From positions 2,803,001-2,867,000 of the forward strand of contig NZ_CP032829.1 of NCBI RefSeq assembly GCF_003660165.1: a stretch of DNA of 64,000 nucleotides, written 5' to 3'. This DNA comes from Sphingomonas paeninsulae. Lineage in GTDB: Bacteria > Pseudomonadota > Alphaproteobacteria > Sphingomonadales > Sphingomonadaceae. Made by a program: the position numbers and the translations under genes. The notes beneath the pieces are model-generated. The model was not told where the DNA came from. It saw only the letters and a program-made list of their open reading frames with translations, and ran no database searches. Shown here piece by piece: positions 53,782 through 62,655 of this stretch; positions within the stretch are counted from its first letter, which is position 1, and each line of letters starts with the position of its first letter.

Positions 53782-55230
53782 TTATTTCCTTTCCGTATAG
53801 TCGAGGGGTGGCTTACGATCGCCAAGCAGCGGTCGATAGACGAAGTTCGGACCCTGCCGTTGAGCGAGTTCGGCTTTGGCGGCTTTTAGCAGATCAGGGC
53901 TGCGGAAGAGCTCAGCTCCCGTCAGCGCCAGCGTCTTTGCGGCAATTATGGCACCCTTGATGCCGATGCTTGTGCCGCTTGCGGAGGCTGCCTGCCAGCT
54001 ATGGGGACTGGTACCCGATACCCAGGTCGCCGTCCCGAGCGAGCTTGTCGGCACGGTCCAGCTTATGTCCCCGACATCCGACGATGCCGGCACTTTGCGT
54101 CCCTTCTCATAGGGCGCGATCTGTGTCGGATCTGACGCCACAGTCCGATTGGGCAGAGTGGCGGCAATTGCCTTGGCATATGCTGCCTCCTTCGGTGTGT
54201 AGGTGTAGCCGCCGACCCGACGCAGATTGGCATCCACGATTTGTCCAAGCACGTCGTTCGGCAAATCGCCATAACTGCCGCCTACTACTTCGACCGATAC
54301 CGTCGTCCCGGTCGCGAGCGCCGCGCCCTGCGCCGCCTTCTGCACGCGGTCCCAGACATCTTGCACTACGGAAGGGTCGTAATGCCGAATATAATAAAAA
54401 CTTTCCGCATGGGCCGGTACGATATTGGGCTGATCGCCGCCGTCAGTGATCGTATAATGAATGCGCGTACCCTCGGGGACGTGTTCGCGCAGGAAATTGA
54501 CGGCTACGTCATGAATCTCCAGCGCATCCAGCGCGGAACGTCCGCGCTCGGGTGCCACGGCCGCATGTGATGCAATACCGTGGAACCGGAACTTGGCAGA
54601 AATTACGGACATGAGTTGAGCCTGTGCGGCATTATTGCTGTCACCGGGATGCCAGCTCAGTACAGCGTCGACATCGCGTAAAAGCCCATTGCGGACGAAA
54701 TAGACCTTTGAGAAACCGCCTTCCTCCGCTGGACTTCCATAGACGCGGATCGTGCCCTTGATTCCGTTCAGCGCCAACCATTGTTTAAGAGCAATTGCGG
54801 CAGTTACCGAGGCGGCACCGAGAAGATTATGCCCACAGGCATGACCGGCGATGCCGCCCAGCGATTTTTGGTCGGGTGTCGCATCCTGCGAGAGGCCCGG
54901 CAGCGCATCATATTCGGCCAGCAGTGCAATCACGGGCCCTCCCGAGCCGGCGGTTGCGACAAAGGCTGTCGGGATGCCCGAAATGCCGGTTTCCACACGG
55001 AAGCCGGCATCGCGTAATTCCTTCTGAAGCTCCGCGGTGCTTTTCGTTTCCTTGAAACCGACCTCCGCATAACTCCAGATATCGTGCGCGACGGTCGACA
55101 GCTTTGGACCGAGCGCATCGACCGACGCTTCAAGGGCTTTCGCTTCCGAATCTGATAAAGGCGCTGCGTGAAGCGGCGCTGTGATCGCCATAGCAGACAG
55201 CAGCATGGCGGTGCATAAAATGGATCGCAT
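53782..55230 (-). CDS. Exported M20-family amidohydrolase (AbgB-like)
   Basis: 482 aa from the ATG at 55230 (AAAGGA upstream), giving a signal peptide ending AMAITAPLHAAPLS. The metal-binding segment GIAGHACGHNLLGAASVTAA, SPAEEGGFSKVYFVRNGLL and DAVLSWHPGD follow the p-aminobenzoyl-glutamate hydrolase (AbgB) subgroup. These enzymes cleave amide bonds of aryl or acyl amino acids. It lies 85 nt downstream of the lipase gene on the same strand, and both are exported. The pair may release a sulfur-containing compound from an ester or amide conjugate outside the cytoplasm. Confidence 0.88.
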   Translation of the reverse strand: MRSILCTAMLLSAMAITAPLHAAPLSDSEAKALEASVDALGPKLSTVAHDIWSYAEVGFKETKSTAELQKELRDAGFRVETGISGIPTAFVATAGSGGPVIALLAEYDALPGLSQDATPDQKSLGGIAGHACGHNLLGAASVTAAIALKQWLALNGIKGTIRVYGSPAEEGGFSKVYFVRNGLLRDVDAVLSWHPGDSNNAAQAQLMSVISAKFRFHGIASHAAVAPERGRSALDALEIHDVAVNFLREHVPEGTRIHYTITDGGDQPNIVPAHAESFYYIRHYDPSVVQDVWDRVQKAAQGAALATGTTVSVEVVGGSYGDLPNDVLGQIVDANLRRVGGYTYTPKEAAYAKAIAATLPNRTVASDPTQIAPYEKGRKVPASSDVGDISWTVPTSSLGTATWVSGTSPHSWQAASASGTSIGIKGAIIAAKTLALTGAELFRSPDLLKAAKAELAQRQGPNFVYRPLLGDRKPPLDYTERK

Positions 55231-55315
55231 ATATGTTGTTTCCTTTATTGAACGGATGAAAAATCTGCGCGGTGGCGTGGAAACGGCGAGCGGAATTAAT
55301 CGAGCGCGCACGGAA

Positions 55316-56542
55316 TCAATCGACTGCGCAGCGCGGCACGATGTGTTCACCGGCGATCAGACGCCTTGCAAACGGTACGGAATCGTCAAGCGACAGGTTC
55401 ACGGTGCCGCTATGGTCGCGGCCAGGATAGACATGCGCCTCGATCGTCGTTCCGGCGGCGCAGGCATCCTTGATCAGCGCTCGCTGGCCGGGTGCACCGG
55501 GATCGTCAGTGCCTATGCTGACGAACACCGGTTGCGCGAACTTCAGCGTGGGAAAACGCTGCCAATCGCTCCACCAGGAAGCCAGCCTCGCCTGCGCACC
55601 GGGTTTCAGAGCATTGGCGCGGGTCAATCCCGCAAGAACGACGTCCGCCTCCAGCGGGATGACGCAAGTGCTCCGGGCATGTTCGAAGAGTGCCTCGCCG
55701 CGTGGGGTGAAGATTTCCGAAGCTTGCAGAGAGGAATCGATTTGTTGTGCGGCGAGCACCGAATAGTATTGATAGGCGATAGTTTCCTCGACCTTGTTCA
55801 GATCGACGGGTGCACTCTTGAGAGGGTAGGGCGGCGTATACATCGCCCCCGTGGCGATTGCCCCAAGGATATGAATGTCAGGCGCGTAAGAGGGGCCGTA
55901 GCCCGCGGTCGCGATAACGGCCGCTCCGCCCTGCGATTGGCCGACAAGGACAACCCTGTTCGACAGGGACGGGCTAAGCTTAAAGGCTGCGCGAAGACTG
56001 TCGAGCAGCGTATAAGCGTTTGACCGATTGTTGAGCGCCGGGTTTGGCCCAGGCACGCCAAGGCCCTGATAATCGGTTGCGACAACCGCAAAGCCTTCGT
56101 TGAGCCAGCGACTAAGATAGGCGATGTCGCGATAGGCGCGTCCTTGCCACGACGGCGCGCAGCCATCGCCAATGCCTAACGTCCCGTGCCCCCATGCAAT
56201 GATCGGCCACCCGCCTGCCGGCGGCTTGCCCTTGGGAATATAGACCGCGCCCGATACGACGATAGGCACCTTTCCGCCAACGCCGTCCGTGGAGCTGTAG
56301 AGAATCCGGATATTCTCCCGTGCTGCTAACAGGGACGCGGCGCGGGGCAGTGGTTCACTGCGCAACAATTGTCCGGGCCTAGCGGGAATATTCCCTTCCC
56401 ACACATAAAATGGCGAGAGCACTCGATCGCCCTGCGCTTCATCTGAAATCGGAATGCGTGTTTGGGCTTGCCCGTAGCCAGGAAGGAGCAGCACGGTGAC
56501 AGCCGCCACCATAGTCATTATCATCCGACGCAACCTGTTCAT
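55316..56542 (-). CDS. Secreted alpha/beta-hydrolase (LIP-type lipase/esterase)
   Basis: 408 aa from the ATG at 56542 (AGGA just upstream); the longer frame lacks a ribosome site. The signal peptide ends VLLLPGYGQAQTRI. The nucleophile motif is GQSQG (Ser203), preceded by IIAWGHGTLGIGDGCAPSWQ and VATDYQGLGVPG, and the late GRDHSGTVN holds the candidate catalytic His. The whole matches secretory lipases of the LIP family. It precedes the M20 amidohydrolase and is preceded by a near-consensus sigma-54 promoter. Confidence 0.87.
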   Translation of the reverse strand: MNRLRRMIMTMVAAVTVLLLPGYGQAQTRIPISDEAQGDRVLSPFYVWEGNIPARPGQLLRSEPLPRAASLLAARENIRILYSSTDGVGGKVPIVVSGAVYIPKGKPPAGGWPIIAWGHGTLGIGDGCAPSWQGRAYRDIAYLSRWLNEGFAVVATDYQGLGVPGPNPALNNRSNAYTLLDSLRAAFKLSPSLSNRVVLVGQSQGGAAVIATAGYGPSYAPDIHILGAIATGAMYTPPYPLKSAPVDLNKVEETIAYQYYSVLAAQQIDSSLQASEIFTPRGEALFEHARSTCVIPLEADVVLAGLTRANALKPGAQARLASWWSDWQRFPTLKFAQPVFVSIGTDDPGAPGQRALIKDACAAGTTIEAHVYPGRDHSGTVNLSLDDSVPFARRLIAGEHIVPRCAVD

Positions 56543-56612
56543 TCCTGACTTCCTTTTGCCTGCGCATGGCGCAGCGGCCTTCGCCGCGGCTAATCTATCG
56601 GCAAAAATTTCA

Positions 56613-56627
56613 GCAAGTTTCGGGCCA
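56613..56627 (-). promoter_or_regulatory. Sigma-54-type promoter for the lipase/amidohydrolase operon
   Basis: The minus strand reads TGGCCCGAAACTTGC followed by T; one mismatch (C for A) in the -24 box, exact spacing, 70 nt before the lipase start. Confidence 0.6.
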
Positions 56628-56769
56628 AAAGCGGACAGGCGACACCCCGATGGCTTCAAGCCCGCGTTCCGCGCCGCGCTGCACAAATCACAACATAACT
56701 AGGCTCAATATTCCACATCCGTGCTCTCCGAAAAACCGGCGAGCCTTGGAACAGGAAGGCGAAGCAGAT

Positions 56770-56784
56770 TGGCACATTCCGTGC
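56770..56784 (+). promoter_or_regulatory. Sigma-54-type promoter for the TonB receptor at 56868
   Basis: TGGCACATTCCGTGC has a full -24 element and GC at the right distance. The -12 box has G for T, the same variant as the promoter at 44452. It lies 83 nt before the receptor ATG. Confidence 0.6.
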
Positions 56785-56867
56785 ACCGAGCAAGGGCCTC
56801 GGGGGAGTTACCGATCCATTAGTCATCGCCGGCACAGCCCAAGGCCGGCTTTTCCAAAGGGGAAATT

Positions 56868-59069
56868 ATGTTTAGATACGCGAGTTTACTTCTGCTTCTT
56901 GGCAGTGCGGCGTGGCCAACCACCCTTCTCGCGCAGGATCGTAAGGCAACGGCCGCGACGTCCGACGACACAGCCAACAATGGCGATCAGTCTAGCGGCC
57001 AAGATATCATCGTCACGGCCTTTCATCGCGAAACGCGCCTGCAGCAGACACCGGCCGCGATCACGTCGCTCAGCACGGAAGCACTTAAAAATGCTAATAT
57101 CGTCAACGCAGACGACCTGCAAAGGCTGGTACCGGGCCTTGTCGTAACCAATGCAGGGGCGGGTCAGCGCCGCCTGTCACTCCGCGGTGTGCGGAGTGCG
57201 GGCGATGCACAGGTGGGTGTCTATTATGACGAGTCCTCCCTTACCGCACCACCCGGAACGACAACCGACGCAGGCGGCTCGCAAAGCGATCTCGATTTCT
57301 TCGATGTATCGCGTGTGGAAGTACTGCGTGGTCCGCAAGGCACATTGTACGGTGCAGGCGCCATGGCGGGTGCCGTCCGCATCATCTTTAACAAGCCGGA
57401 TCTCAACCATTTCGAGGGACGCGCCGATGTCACAGGCACGACCGAAGCCTATGGGGAGCAGGGCTATCAGGCAAATGCCGCGATCAACGTTCCCATCGTG
57501 GATGACAAGCTCGCAGCCCGCCTGGTTGTCTATCGGCGCTATGACGACGGTTATATCGATAACCCCCGCCTCAAGTTGCAGAACGTCAACGGGGAAAGCA
57601 CTTGGGGCGGACGGCTCGTGATCCGCTATCGACCGATCAGCGAGCTGACCATCGACGCCGCCGCCTATTTCCAGAACAACAATGGCGGTCCGCCAACCTG
57701 GTCGCCCTCCGTCGGCAAATACCAGTCTGCGGACCAGGCCTATCTGTGGTTTAAGGACAAGAACCGGCTGTACAATCTCACGGCCAATGCGGAACTCGGT
57801 TTCGCCACGCTGACGGCGACCACGTCTTATCAAGATCGCGACGTGTTGATGACCCGCGATCCGAGTTATTTGTTCCAGATTGTAGGCGCTTCCGCCTACG
57901 CTCCGGCCATCTATTACCAGCCGCAATCGGTGAAAAGTTGGACCAACGAACTTCGGCTTCAGTCGGCCGGATCCGGTCCCTTACACTGGACGATCGGCGG
58001 CTTTTATGAGGATCGCCGGTCCAAAGTTCTGTCCGAGGCGCATGTTGTAGGATCGGATGGCCGCGATCTCAATCCGCCCGATGTCATTTTGCAACGTCAT
58101 GTCGGTGAAAGTCTGAAGCAGAAGGCCGCATTCGGCGAACTATCTTATAGGATGTTTGATCGCTTAACCCTGACGGGCGGACTGCGCTATTATTCCTATG
58201 ACAAGCTGGTCAGCGGTGACACGACTATCGGCTTCGCACCGCTGGGGACGTTTGTGCGTCCCTATGCCGAATTTCGAAGCAAGAACGATGGCTGGCTATA
58301 CAAGTTCAACGCGAGCCTGAAGGCCAGCGAGCATCTGTTGCTCTATGCACAAGCAGCCTCGGGATATCGTCCGGGCGGCGTCAACCAAGTGCTGGGACTC
58401 GCCGAAGCGCTACCCTACCAGCCAGACAGCCTTTGGACATATGAGGCTGGCTTCAAGGCGACCTATCTAGATGGCCGGATCCTCCTGAACGTGGCAGCTT
58501 TCCGCACCGACTGGAAGGACATGCAGGTCACGCTGAACAGTGGTACTTTTGCCTATCTCGGCAATGCCGGTGCGGCGCGTATCCAGGGCGTCGAGGCCGA
58601 ACTCGGTTTCGAACCGGTCAATGGCTGGACCGTCAGTGCGTCGCTCACTGCGCTGACCGCGAAGTTGACGGAGGACCAGCTTGCCACGGGTGCCGTCGCC
58701 AGTACGGCGACGGGTAGGGCCGGCGACCGAATTCCCAATATTCCACAGGGTACGGTTACGGTGGCAAGTCAGTATGAATTTCCGCTCATCGACGGGCTAA
58801 CCGCGATCATTCATGGCGACGTCAACTATGTGGGTGATTCCTATAGCGATTTTCATCGGAGTACGTCCTATTTCCGGCTCGGGGATTATTTCGTTTCGAA
58901 TGCAAGGATCGGTGTGAAAACCCGTTCATGGGGAGCGTATCTATTCGCTAGAAATCTCTTTAACGCTGTCGGTACAACCTATTCGGGCACTGTTCTTGGC
59001 GGTCGAACGCAGGTCGTCACCACTGTTCCACCACGGACGATTGGCATTAATCTGACCTCTAGCTTTTGA
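56868..59069 (+). CDS. TonB-dependent receptor
   Basis: 733 aa from an ATG with GGGGA upstream. The signal peptide ends GSAAWPTTLLAQDR, the TonB-box-like stretch is DIIVTAFHRETRLQQTPAA, the plug contains VEVLRGPQGTLYGAGAMAGA, and the barrel ends in TIGINLTSSF. It is of the same broad sphingomonad type as the receptor at 50934 but clearly distinct in sequence, so the island may admit two substrates or two forms of one. It is divergent from the secreted lipase/amidohydrolase pair. Confidence 0.92.
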   Translation: MFRYASLLLLLGSAAWPTTLLAQDRKATAATSDDTANNGDQSSGQDIIVTAFHRETRLQQTPAAITSLSTEALKNANIVNADDLQRLVPGLVVTNAGAGQRRLSLRGVRSAGDAQVGVYYDESSLTAPPGTTTDAGGSQSDLDFFDVSRVEVLRGPQGTLYGAGAMAGAVRIIFNKPDLNHFEGRADVTGTTEAYGEQGYQANAAINVPIVDDKLAARLVVYRRYDDGYIDNPRLKLQNVNGESTWGGRLVIRYRPISELTIDAAAYFQNNNGGPPTWSPSVGKYQSADQAYLWFKDKNRLYNLTANAELGFATLTATTSYQDRDVLMTRDPSYLFQIVGASAYAPAIYYQPQSVKSWTNELRLQSAGSGPLHWTIGGFYEDRRSKVLSEAHVVGSDGRDLNPPDVILQRHVGESLKQKAAFGELSYRMFDRLTLTGGLRYYSYDKLVSGDTTIGFAPLGTFVRPYAEFRSKNDGWLYKFNASLKASEHLLLYAQAASGYRPGGVNQVLGLAEALPYQPDSLWTYEAGFKATYLDGRILLNVAAFRTDWKDMQVTLNSGTFAYLGNAGAARIQGVEAELGFEPVNGWTVSASLTALTAKLTEDQLATGAVASTATGRAGDRIPNIPQGTVTVASQYEFPLIDGLTAIIHGDVNYVGDSYSDFHRSTSYFRLGDYFVSNARIGVKTRSWGAYLFARNLFNAVGTTYSGTVLGGRTQVVTTVPPRTIGINLTSSF

Positions 59070-59093
59070 ACTAAAGAAGTAGTTTGCGCGCAT

Positions 59094-59118
59094 GGGGGCG
59101 GGATTTCCGCCCCCTTTT
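59094..59118 (+). terminator. Intrinsic terminator after the TonB receptor
   Basis: Stem GGGGGCGG/CCGCCCCC, loop GATTT, then TTTT, 24 nt after the stop. It also shows that the next gene cannot start at the upstream in-frame ATG/TTG codons before it. Confidence 0.9.
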
Positions 59119-59226
59119 ATCATGTTCGAGCTGACACTCTTGCTGTCTTATACCGGAGCGTGCCATAGGCGCGACCCCGCTGGCCCTAACGAGCTGCGGT
59201 TCCAATCATCAGGGCAGGGGTATGTC

Positions 59227-60528
59227 GTGGACGGCGAAGCGACGACGAACGCACTTGGACTCGACTTTGGCACGACGAACACAGTCGTCGCGATTGCGGA
59301 TGGCAGCGGCAATTCACGGCTGACTGAGTTCGCAGGTGCGGATGCGAGCGGTGCCGTGTTCCGCACCGCATTGTGTTTCTGGGAAGAGGAAAAGGCCTGG
59401 CAGGGCATAGCTTACGAAGCTGGTCCCTGGGCTATCGCGGAATTTCTACAATCGCCGCTCGACAGCCGTTTCGTTCAATCCTTCAAGAGCGTCGCCGCAA
59501 GCCCGTTGTTTGAACGCGCCCAGATCTTCGGTAAAAATTTCCGCTTTGAGGAACTGGGGCAGCGTTTCATGCAACGACTGGTCGCGCATGCGGATGGACA
59601 ACTTGACACGCTTCCGCGCCGCGTGGTCGTCGGTCGTCCAGTGGAATACGCCGGATCACGCCCCGATCCGGCGTTGGCGCGCCGACGCTACGACCTCATG
59701 TTCGAAAACTTCGGCGTCGAACTCCATTATGTCTATGAGCCGCTGGGTGCGGCCTATAGCTATGCCTCGCGCCTTACCGAGCCAGCCACGATCCTGGTGG
59801 CGGACTTCGGCGGCGGTACAACGGATTTCTCCATCGTCCGGGTAGCAGAGCCGGGCTCTGGGCGCCGCTGCCTCCCTCTTGCGTTCTCGGGCATCGGCAT
59901 TGCCGGCGATCGGTTCGATCAGCGCATTGTCGACCGGCTGGTACTGCCACTTCTGGGTAAGGGCAGTAACTACCGCTCGTTCGGCAAGCTGCTCCAGATC
60001 CCGGGTGCTTATTTCGTCGATTTCGCCGATTGGTCGCGCCTTGCCCTGATGCGCAATCGCCGCACGCTGAATGAGCTAAACAAACTCCAGAGGGACTCAA
60101 CAGACCCGGAGGCTATTGGTCGCATGATCGCGCTGATCGAGCACGAGCAAGGCTTTCCACTCTACAATGCTGTAGGCCAACTTAAACGAGCCTTGTCGAG
60201 CGAGGAGCAGGCTGAGTTCCGCTTCACCGGCGGCGGTGTAGAGATTGTAGCCAAGGTGCATCGCGCTGAGTTTGAAAACTGGATTTCCGACGATCTACGC
60301 CGCATCGAAGGTACAATGGACGCAGTCTTGGATCGAGCGGGCACCCTGGCTGATCGGATCGATCGAGTGTTCCTGACCGGTGGTTCGTCGTTGATCCCTT
60401 CAATCCGTGCGATCTTCGAGCGCCGGTTTGGCGCGGAGCGCATTGCAACCGGCGGCGAGCTGACGTCGATTGCACATGGCCTCGCGCTCATTGGGGAACA
60501 ACCTGACCTCGCAGAATGGTCTGCCTAG
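59227..60528 (+). CDS. Hsp70-like protein of the YegD type
   Basis: 433 aa from a GTG at 59227, preceded by AGGGG; the frame upstream runs into the terminator. It contains only the actin-like ATPase domain: phosphate 1 GLDFGTTNT, phosphate 2 LVADFGGGTTDFSIVRV and adenosine motif VFLTGGSSLIPSI. There is no substrate-binding domain. E. coli YegD is 450 aa, also with this architecture. A role as an ATPase or atypical chaperone is likely, with clients unknown. It appears to be a single-gene unit, not part of the sigma-54 regulon by promoter sequence. Confidence 0.88.
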   Translation: MDGEATTNALGLDFGTTNTVVAIADGSGNSRLTEFAGADASGAVFRTALCFWEEEKAWQGIAYEAGPWAIAEFLQSPLDSRFVQSFKSVAASPLFERAQIFGKNFRFEELGQRFMQRLVAHADGQLDTLPRRVVVGRPVEYAGSRPDPALARRRYDLMFENFGVELHYVYEPLGAAYSYASRLTEPATILVADFGGGTTDFSIVRVAEPGSGRRCLPLAFSGIGIAGDRFDQRIVDRLVLPLLGKGSNYRSFGKLLQIPGAYFVDFADWSRLALMRNRRTLNELNKLQRDSTDPEAIGRMIALIEHEQGFPLYNAVGQLKRALSSEEQAEFRFTGGGVEIVAKVHRAEFENWISDDLRRIEGTMDAVLDRAGTLADRIDRVFLTGGSSLIPSIRAIFERRFGAERIATGGELTSIAHGLALIGEQPDLAEWSA

Positions 60529-60568
60529 TTCCGCTTTGGAGTCATGTCCCGAGCGCGAAGCCGTCTTT

Positions 60569-60934
60569 TTAGTAATTCGGGCGGTTCATCTTCATAGCTG
60601 GACGCGGGCGACGTAACATGTTGTTCAGCGTCGCGATTTGATCGTCATAGGCGGCAATCATGCAACGCCGATTCGCATTGCAAGCGCCGCGCTGGCGCTG
60701 AAACCCCAATCGCTGCGCGCGGAGAGCGGACTGGCCGGTAGTGTCGGTGTTCTGCATCGCCCGGTTGAACAAGGCCGCGGCCTGATCGTCGCGACGGCTG
60801 ATCTGCGGATCGTTGCAGATCATGCGGAAATCGGGAGCAGTCTGCCCGTTGCAATTGATGCTGGCGGCACTGGCGCTCCCTGCGAAAAAAGCCATTGCGA
60901 GCGGAATAGCGAATTTAACGACCGCCATCTTCAT
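60569..60934 (-). CDS. Small exported LprI/DUF1311-like protein
   Basis: 121 aa with signal peptide (FAIPLAMAFFAGSASAAS). The mature part APDFRMICNDPQISRRDDQA, then RLGFQRQRGACNANRRCMIA and AYDDQIATL, has the four-cysteine pattern and helical spacing of LprI-type lysozyme-inhibitor-like proteins. Periplasmic; activity not proven for this subgroup. Confidence 0.78.
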   Translation of the reverse strand: MKMAVVKFAIPLAMAFFAGSASAASINCNGQTAPDFRMICNDPQISRRDDQAAALFNRAMQNTDTTGQSALRAQRLGFQRQRGACNANRRCMIAAYDDQIATLNNMLRRPRPAMKMNRPNY

Positions 60935-60965
60935 GGTTGTTCCCCTTAATGCATTACTGAAATTC

Positions 60966-61805
60966 TTATTTGCAGCTTTGCGTAAAAGTCGTTCCTGGCT
61001 CTGCGCTGCCCTTTAGCGAAATCGTATAGACATCCTGAGCACCGATATTGATCTGCAACTCAGTCGCCGTCGCTGACCCAGCAGTCAGAAAATCGCCCAC
61101 AGCAATGTCGAGTACCGGAACGACCGCCCCCTGATTATCGTCCATTACACCGCGTGCGACATAAAGGCCGGATTTTCCACCCGCCGTCACGCCGACGACT
61201 TCGGCATCGTTCACCTTAAATCCCGGTCTGGTTTTCGTTAGATAAACTTTGATTGCTCCCGATTTAGGAACGCATCGCGCCAGAAAGTCTCGGTCATCGG
61301 TCTGCGGGGTCCCATGAACTAGCGAGACTGGATTTGTGCCCTCGATATACCAACTTTTCTGATCGTTCAGAACTTCGGTCGCCAGTGAAGCCGGGATCGC
61401 GTCGCTAAACTTCACGGGAGACAGCACTTTATAGGTGAATGTTTTTGCCTCATCGAGCGTCGGTGACAGGGTGCACACGAAGCGGATGTTGGACCATCCT
61501 TTTTTCCCCGACATCTGACCCAACCCTTCAAGCCGTCCCGCCGTCAAGGTCAGTGGTGCGGTTGCACTCGACGGCGTTGTCGCATCGAGCAAACCGGGGA
61601 AAAACCGTGCGCCCTTCACTGGCGAAAGCGCCTGAGTGCCCGCCTCGCAGGCCCAGACCGCGCGTTGAAGATCATTGCTGTTGGCAACGACAGTTTTCGA
61701 CAATATCGGCGCAGGCACGGCGCTCGCGGTGTAAGGTGTCGCCATAATGGTTAAACACAGTGCAACTGAACTGGTCCGGCTGATCTTCGTTTGTAAAATC
61801 ATCAT
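60966..61805 (-). CDS. Exported protein of unknown function
   Basis: 279 aa from the ATG at 61805 (another in-frame ATG lies at 61817). The signal peptide region is SVALCLTIMATPYTASAVPA. The mature protein has cysteines at VWACEAG, RFVCTLS, LARCVPK and the C-terminal TFTQSCK, probably two disulfides. KGWSNIRFVCTLSPTLDEAK resembles segments of DUF930-like exported proteins, but I cannot assign a function. It sits 31 nt upstream of the LprI-like gene on the same strand. Confidence 0.7.
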   Translation of the reverse strand: MMILQTKISRTSSVALCLTIMATPYTASAVPAPILSKTVVANSNDLQRAVWACEAGTQALSPVKGARFFPGLLDATTPSSATAPLTLTAGRLEGLGQMSGKKGWSNIRFVCTLSPTLDEAKTFTYKVLSPVKFSDAIPASLATEVLNDQKSWYIEGTNPVSLVHGTPQTDDRDFLARCVPKSGAIKVYLTKTRPGFKVNDAEVVGVTAGGKSGLYVARGVMDDNQGAVVPVLDIAVGDFLTAGSATATELQINIGAQDVYTISLKGSAEPGTTFTQSCK

Positions 61806-62108
61806 TGAGTGCCCCATATCAATCTCAATGGTAGGCGTGAGTTATGACAAAAACAAATTCGTCCAACGCCTCTAACCAAGATCGCTATCACACAAATAGT
61901 TAATCTTATTATTACTATGTTGTTGATGCCTATTGGATCGTTGTTCATGATTATTGTAGATGGGTGCTGAGGCGAGACACCAACCAATACCCAGCCTTCC
62001 ATTATCCATCCATAAATGGGATCGCCCAATGTGGTCTGACTGACACCGGTGGTTGCCCAGAACTGGCGCGCCTTGAACTGTCCTCGAGCCAAACACTGTT
62101 TTCGTTCG

Positions 62109-62426
62109 CTATCTCATGACACCCGAGTCCATGCCAACATATGAGCCCTTGTGGTGCCCCCTGTGCTTCTTGGTTGCCGACGCGCTGTCGTCCGCTCCCG
62201 TTGGTTTGGAACTGGCCCCTGAAGCGACAGTGCTCGAACCATTCTCAACCAAAGGTGGCGCGGGCGGGCCATAAACGCCGCCACTGCTGGGTCGGGTCGG
62301 TGGATTGGTTGCAGTGCTCGAGCCTCCGGTACCAGAGGTGGCTCCTGCGGTCGTTTGGGTTGCTGATTGGGCGGAGGACACCGCCGGCGTTAGGATAAAT
62401 GCTGCCGCAATTACGAAGTTACGCAT
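62109..62426 (-). CDS. Small exported low-complexity protein
   Basis: 105 aa from the ATG at 62426 with signal peptide MRNFVIAAAFILTPAVSSAQ. The mature part is rich in Ser, Thr, Gly and Pro (TTAGATSGTGGSSTATNPPT) and ends in a basic His-rich patch (TKKHRGHHKGSYVG). Probably disordered and periplasmic; function unknown. Confidence 0.6.
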   Translation of the reverse strand: MRNFVIAAAFILTPAVSSAQSATQTTAGATSGTGGSSTATNPPTRPSSGGVYGPPAPPLVENGSSTVASGASSKPTGADDSASATKKHRGHHKGSYVGMDSGVMR

Positions 62427-62655
62427 AACAGTCTCCGAGTAACTAGCAGGGGGATGTTCCACAAATTAGTCCGGCACTACTGCGTCCAAAAGCGCTAACT
62501 TCACTCCTCGCACAGTCTCACCGCCGGTCGCTCACTGGCGACCTACGCCGTACTGAGCCTATTGGGATGAACGGCGGCTTACAGACGCGACCTTTATGGA
62601 GTTAAACGTCGCGAAACGGACGCCCGCCGGTTATCTGTCTTCGCCAAACCCGCCG

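Larger units (their letters stand above)
56543..56867. other. Divergent control region, lipase and TonB receptor
   Basis: No gene. It contains two sigma-54-type promoters facing outwards (56613-56627 minus, 56770-56784 plus), 142 bp apart, implying joint control of the secreted hydrolases and the receptor. Confidence 0.55.

Noticed and set aside
59092-59226. Upstream extension of the YegD-like protein
   Set aside because: It would start inside the transcription terminator of the preceding gene; the GTG at 59227 begins the conserved ATPase domain.
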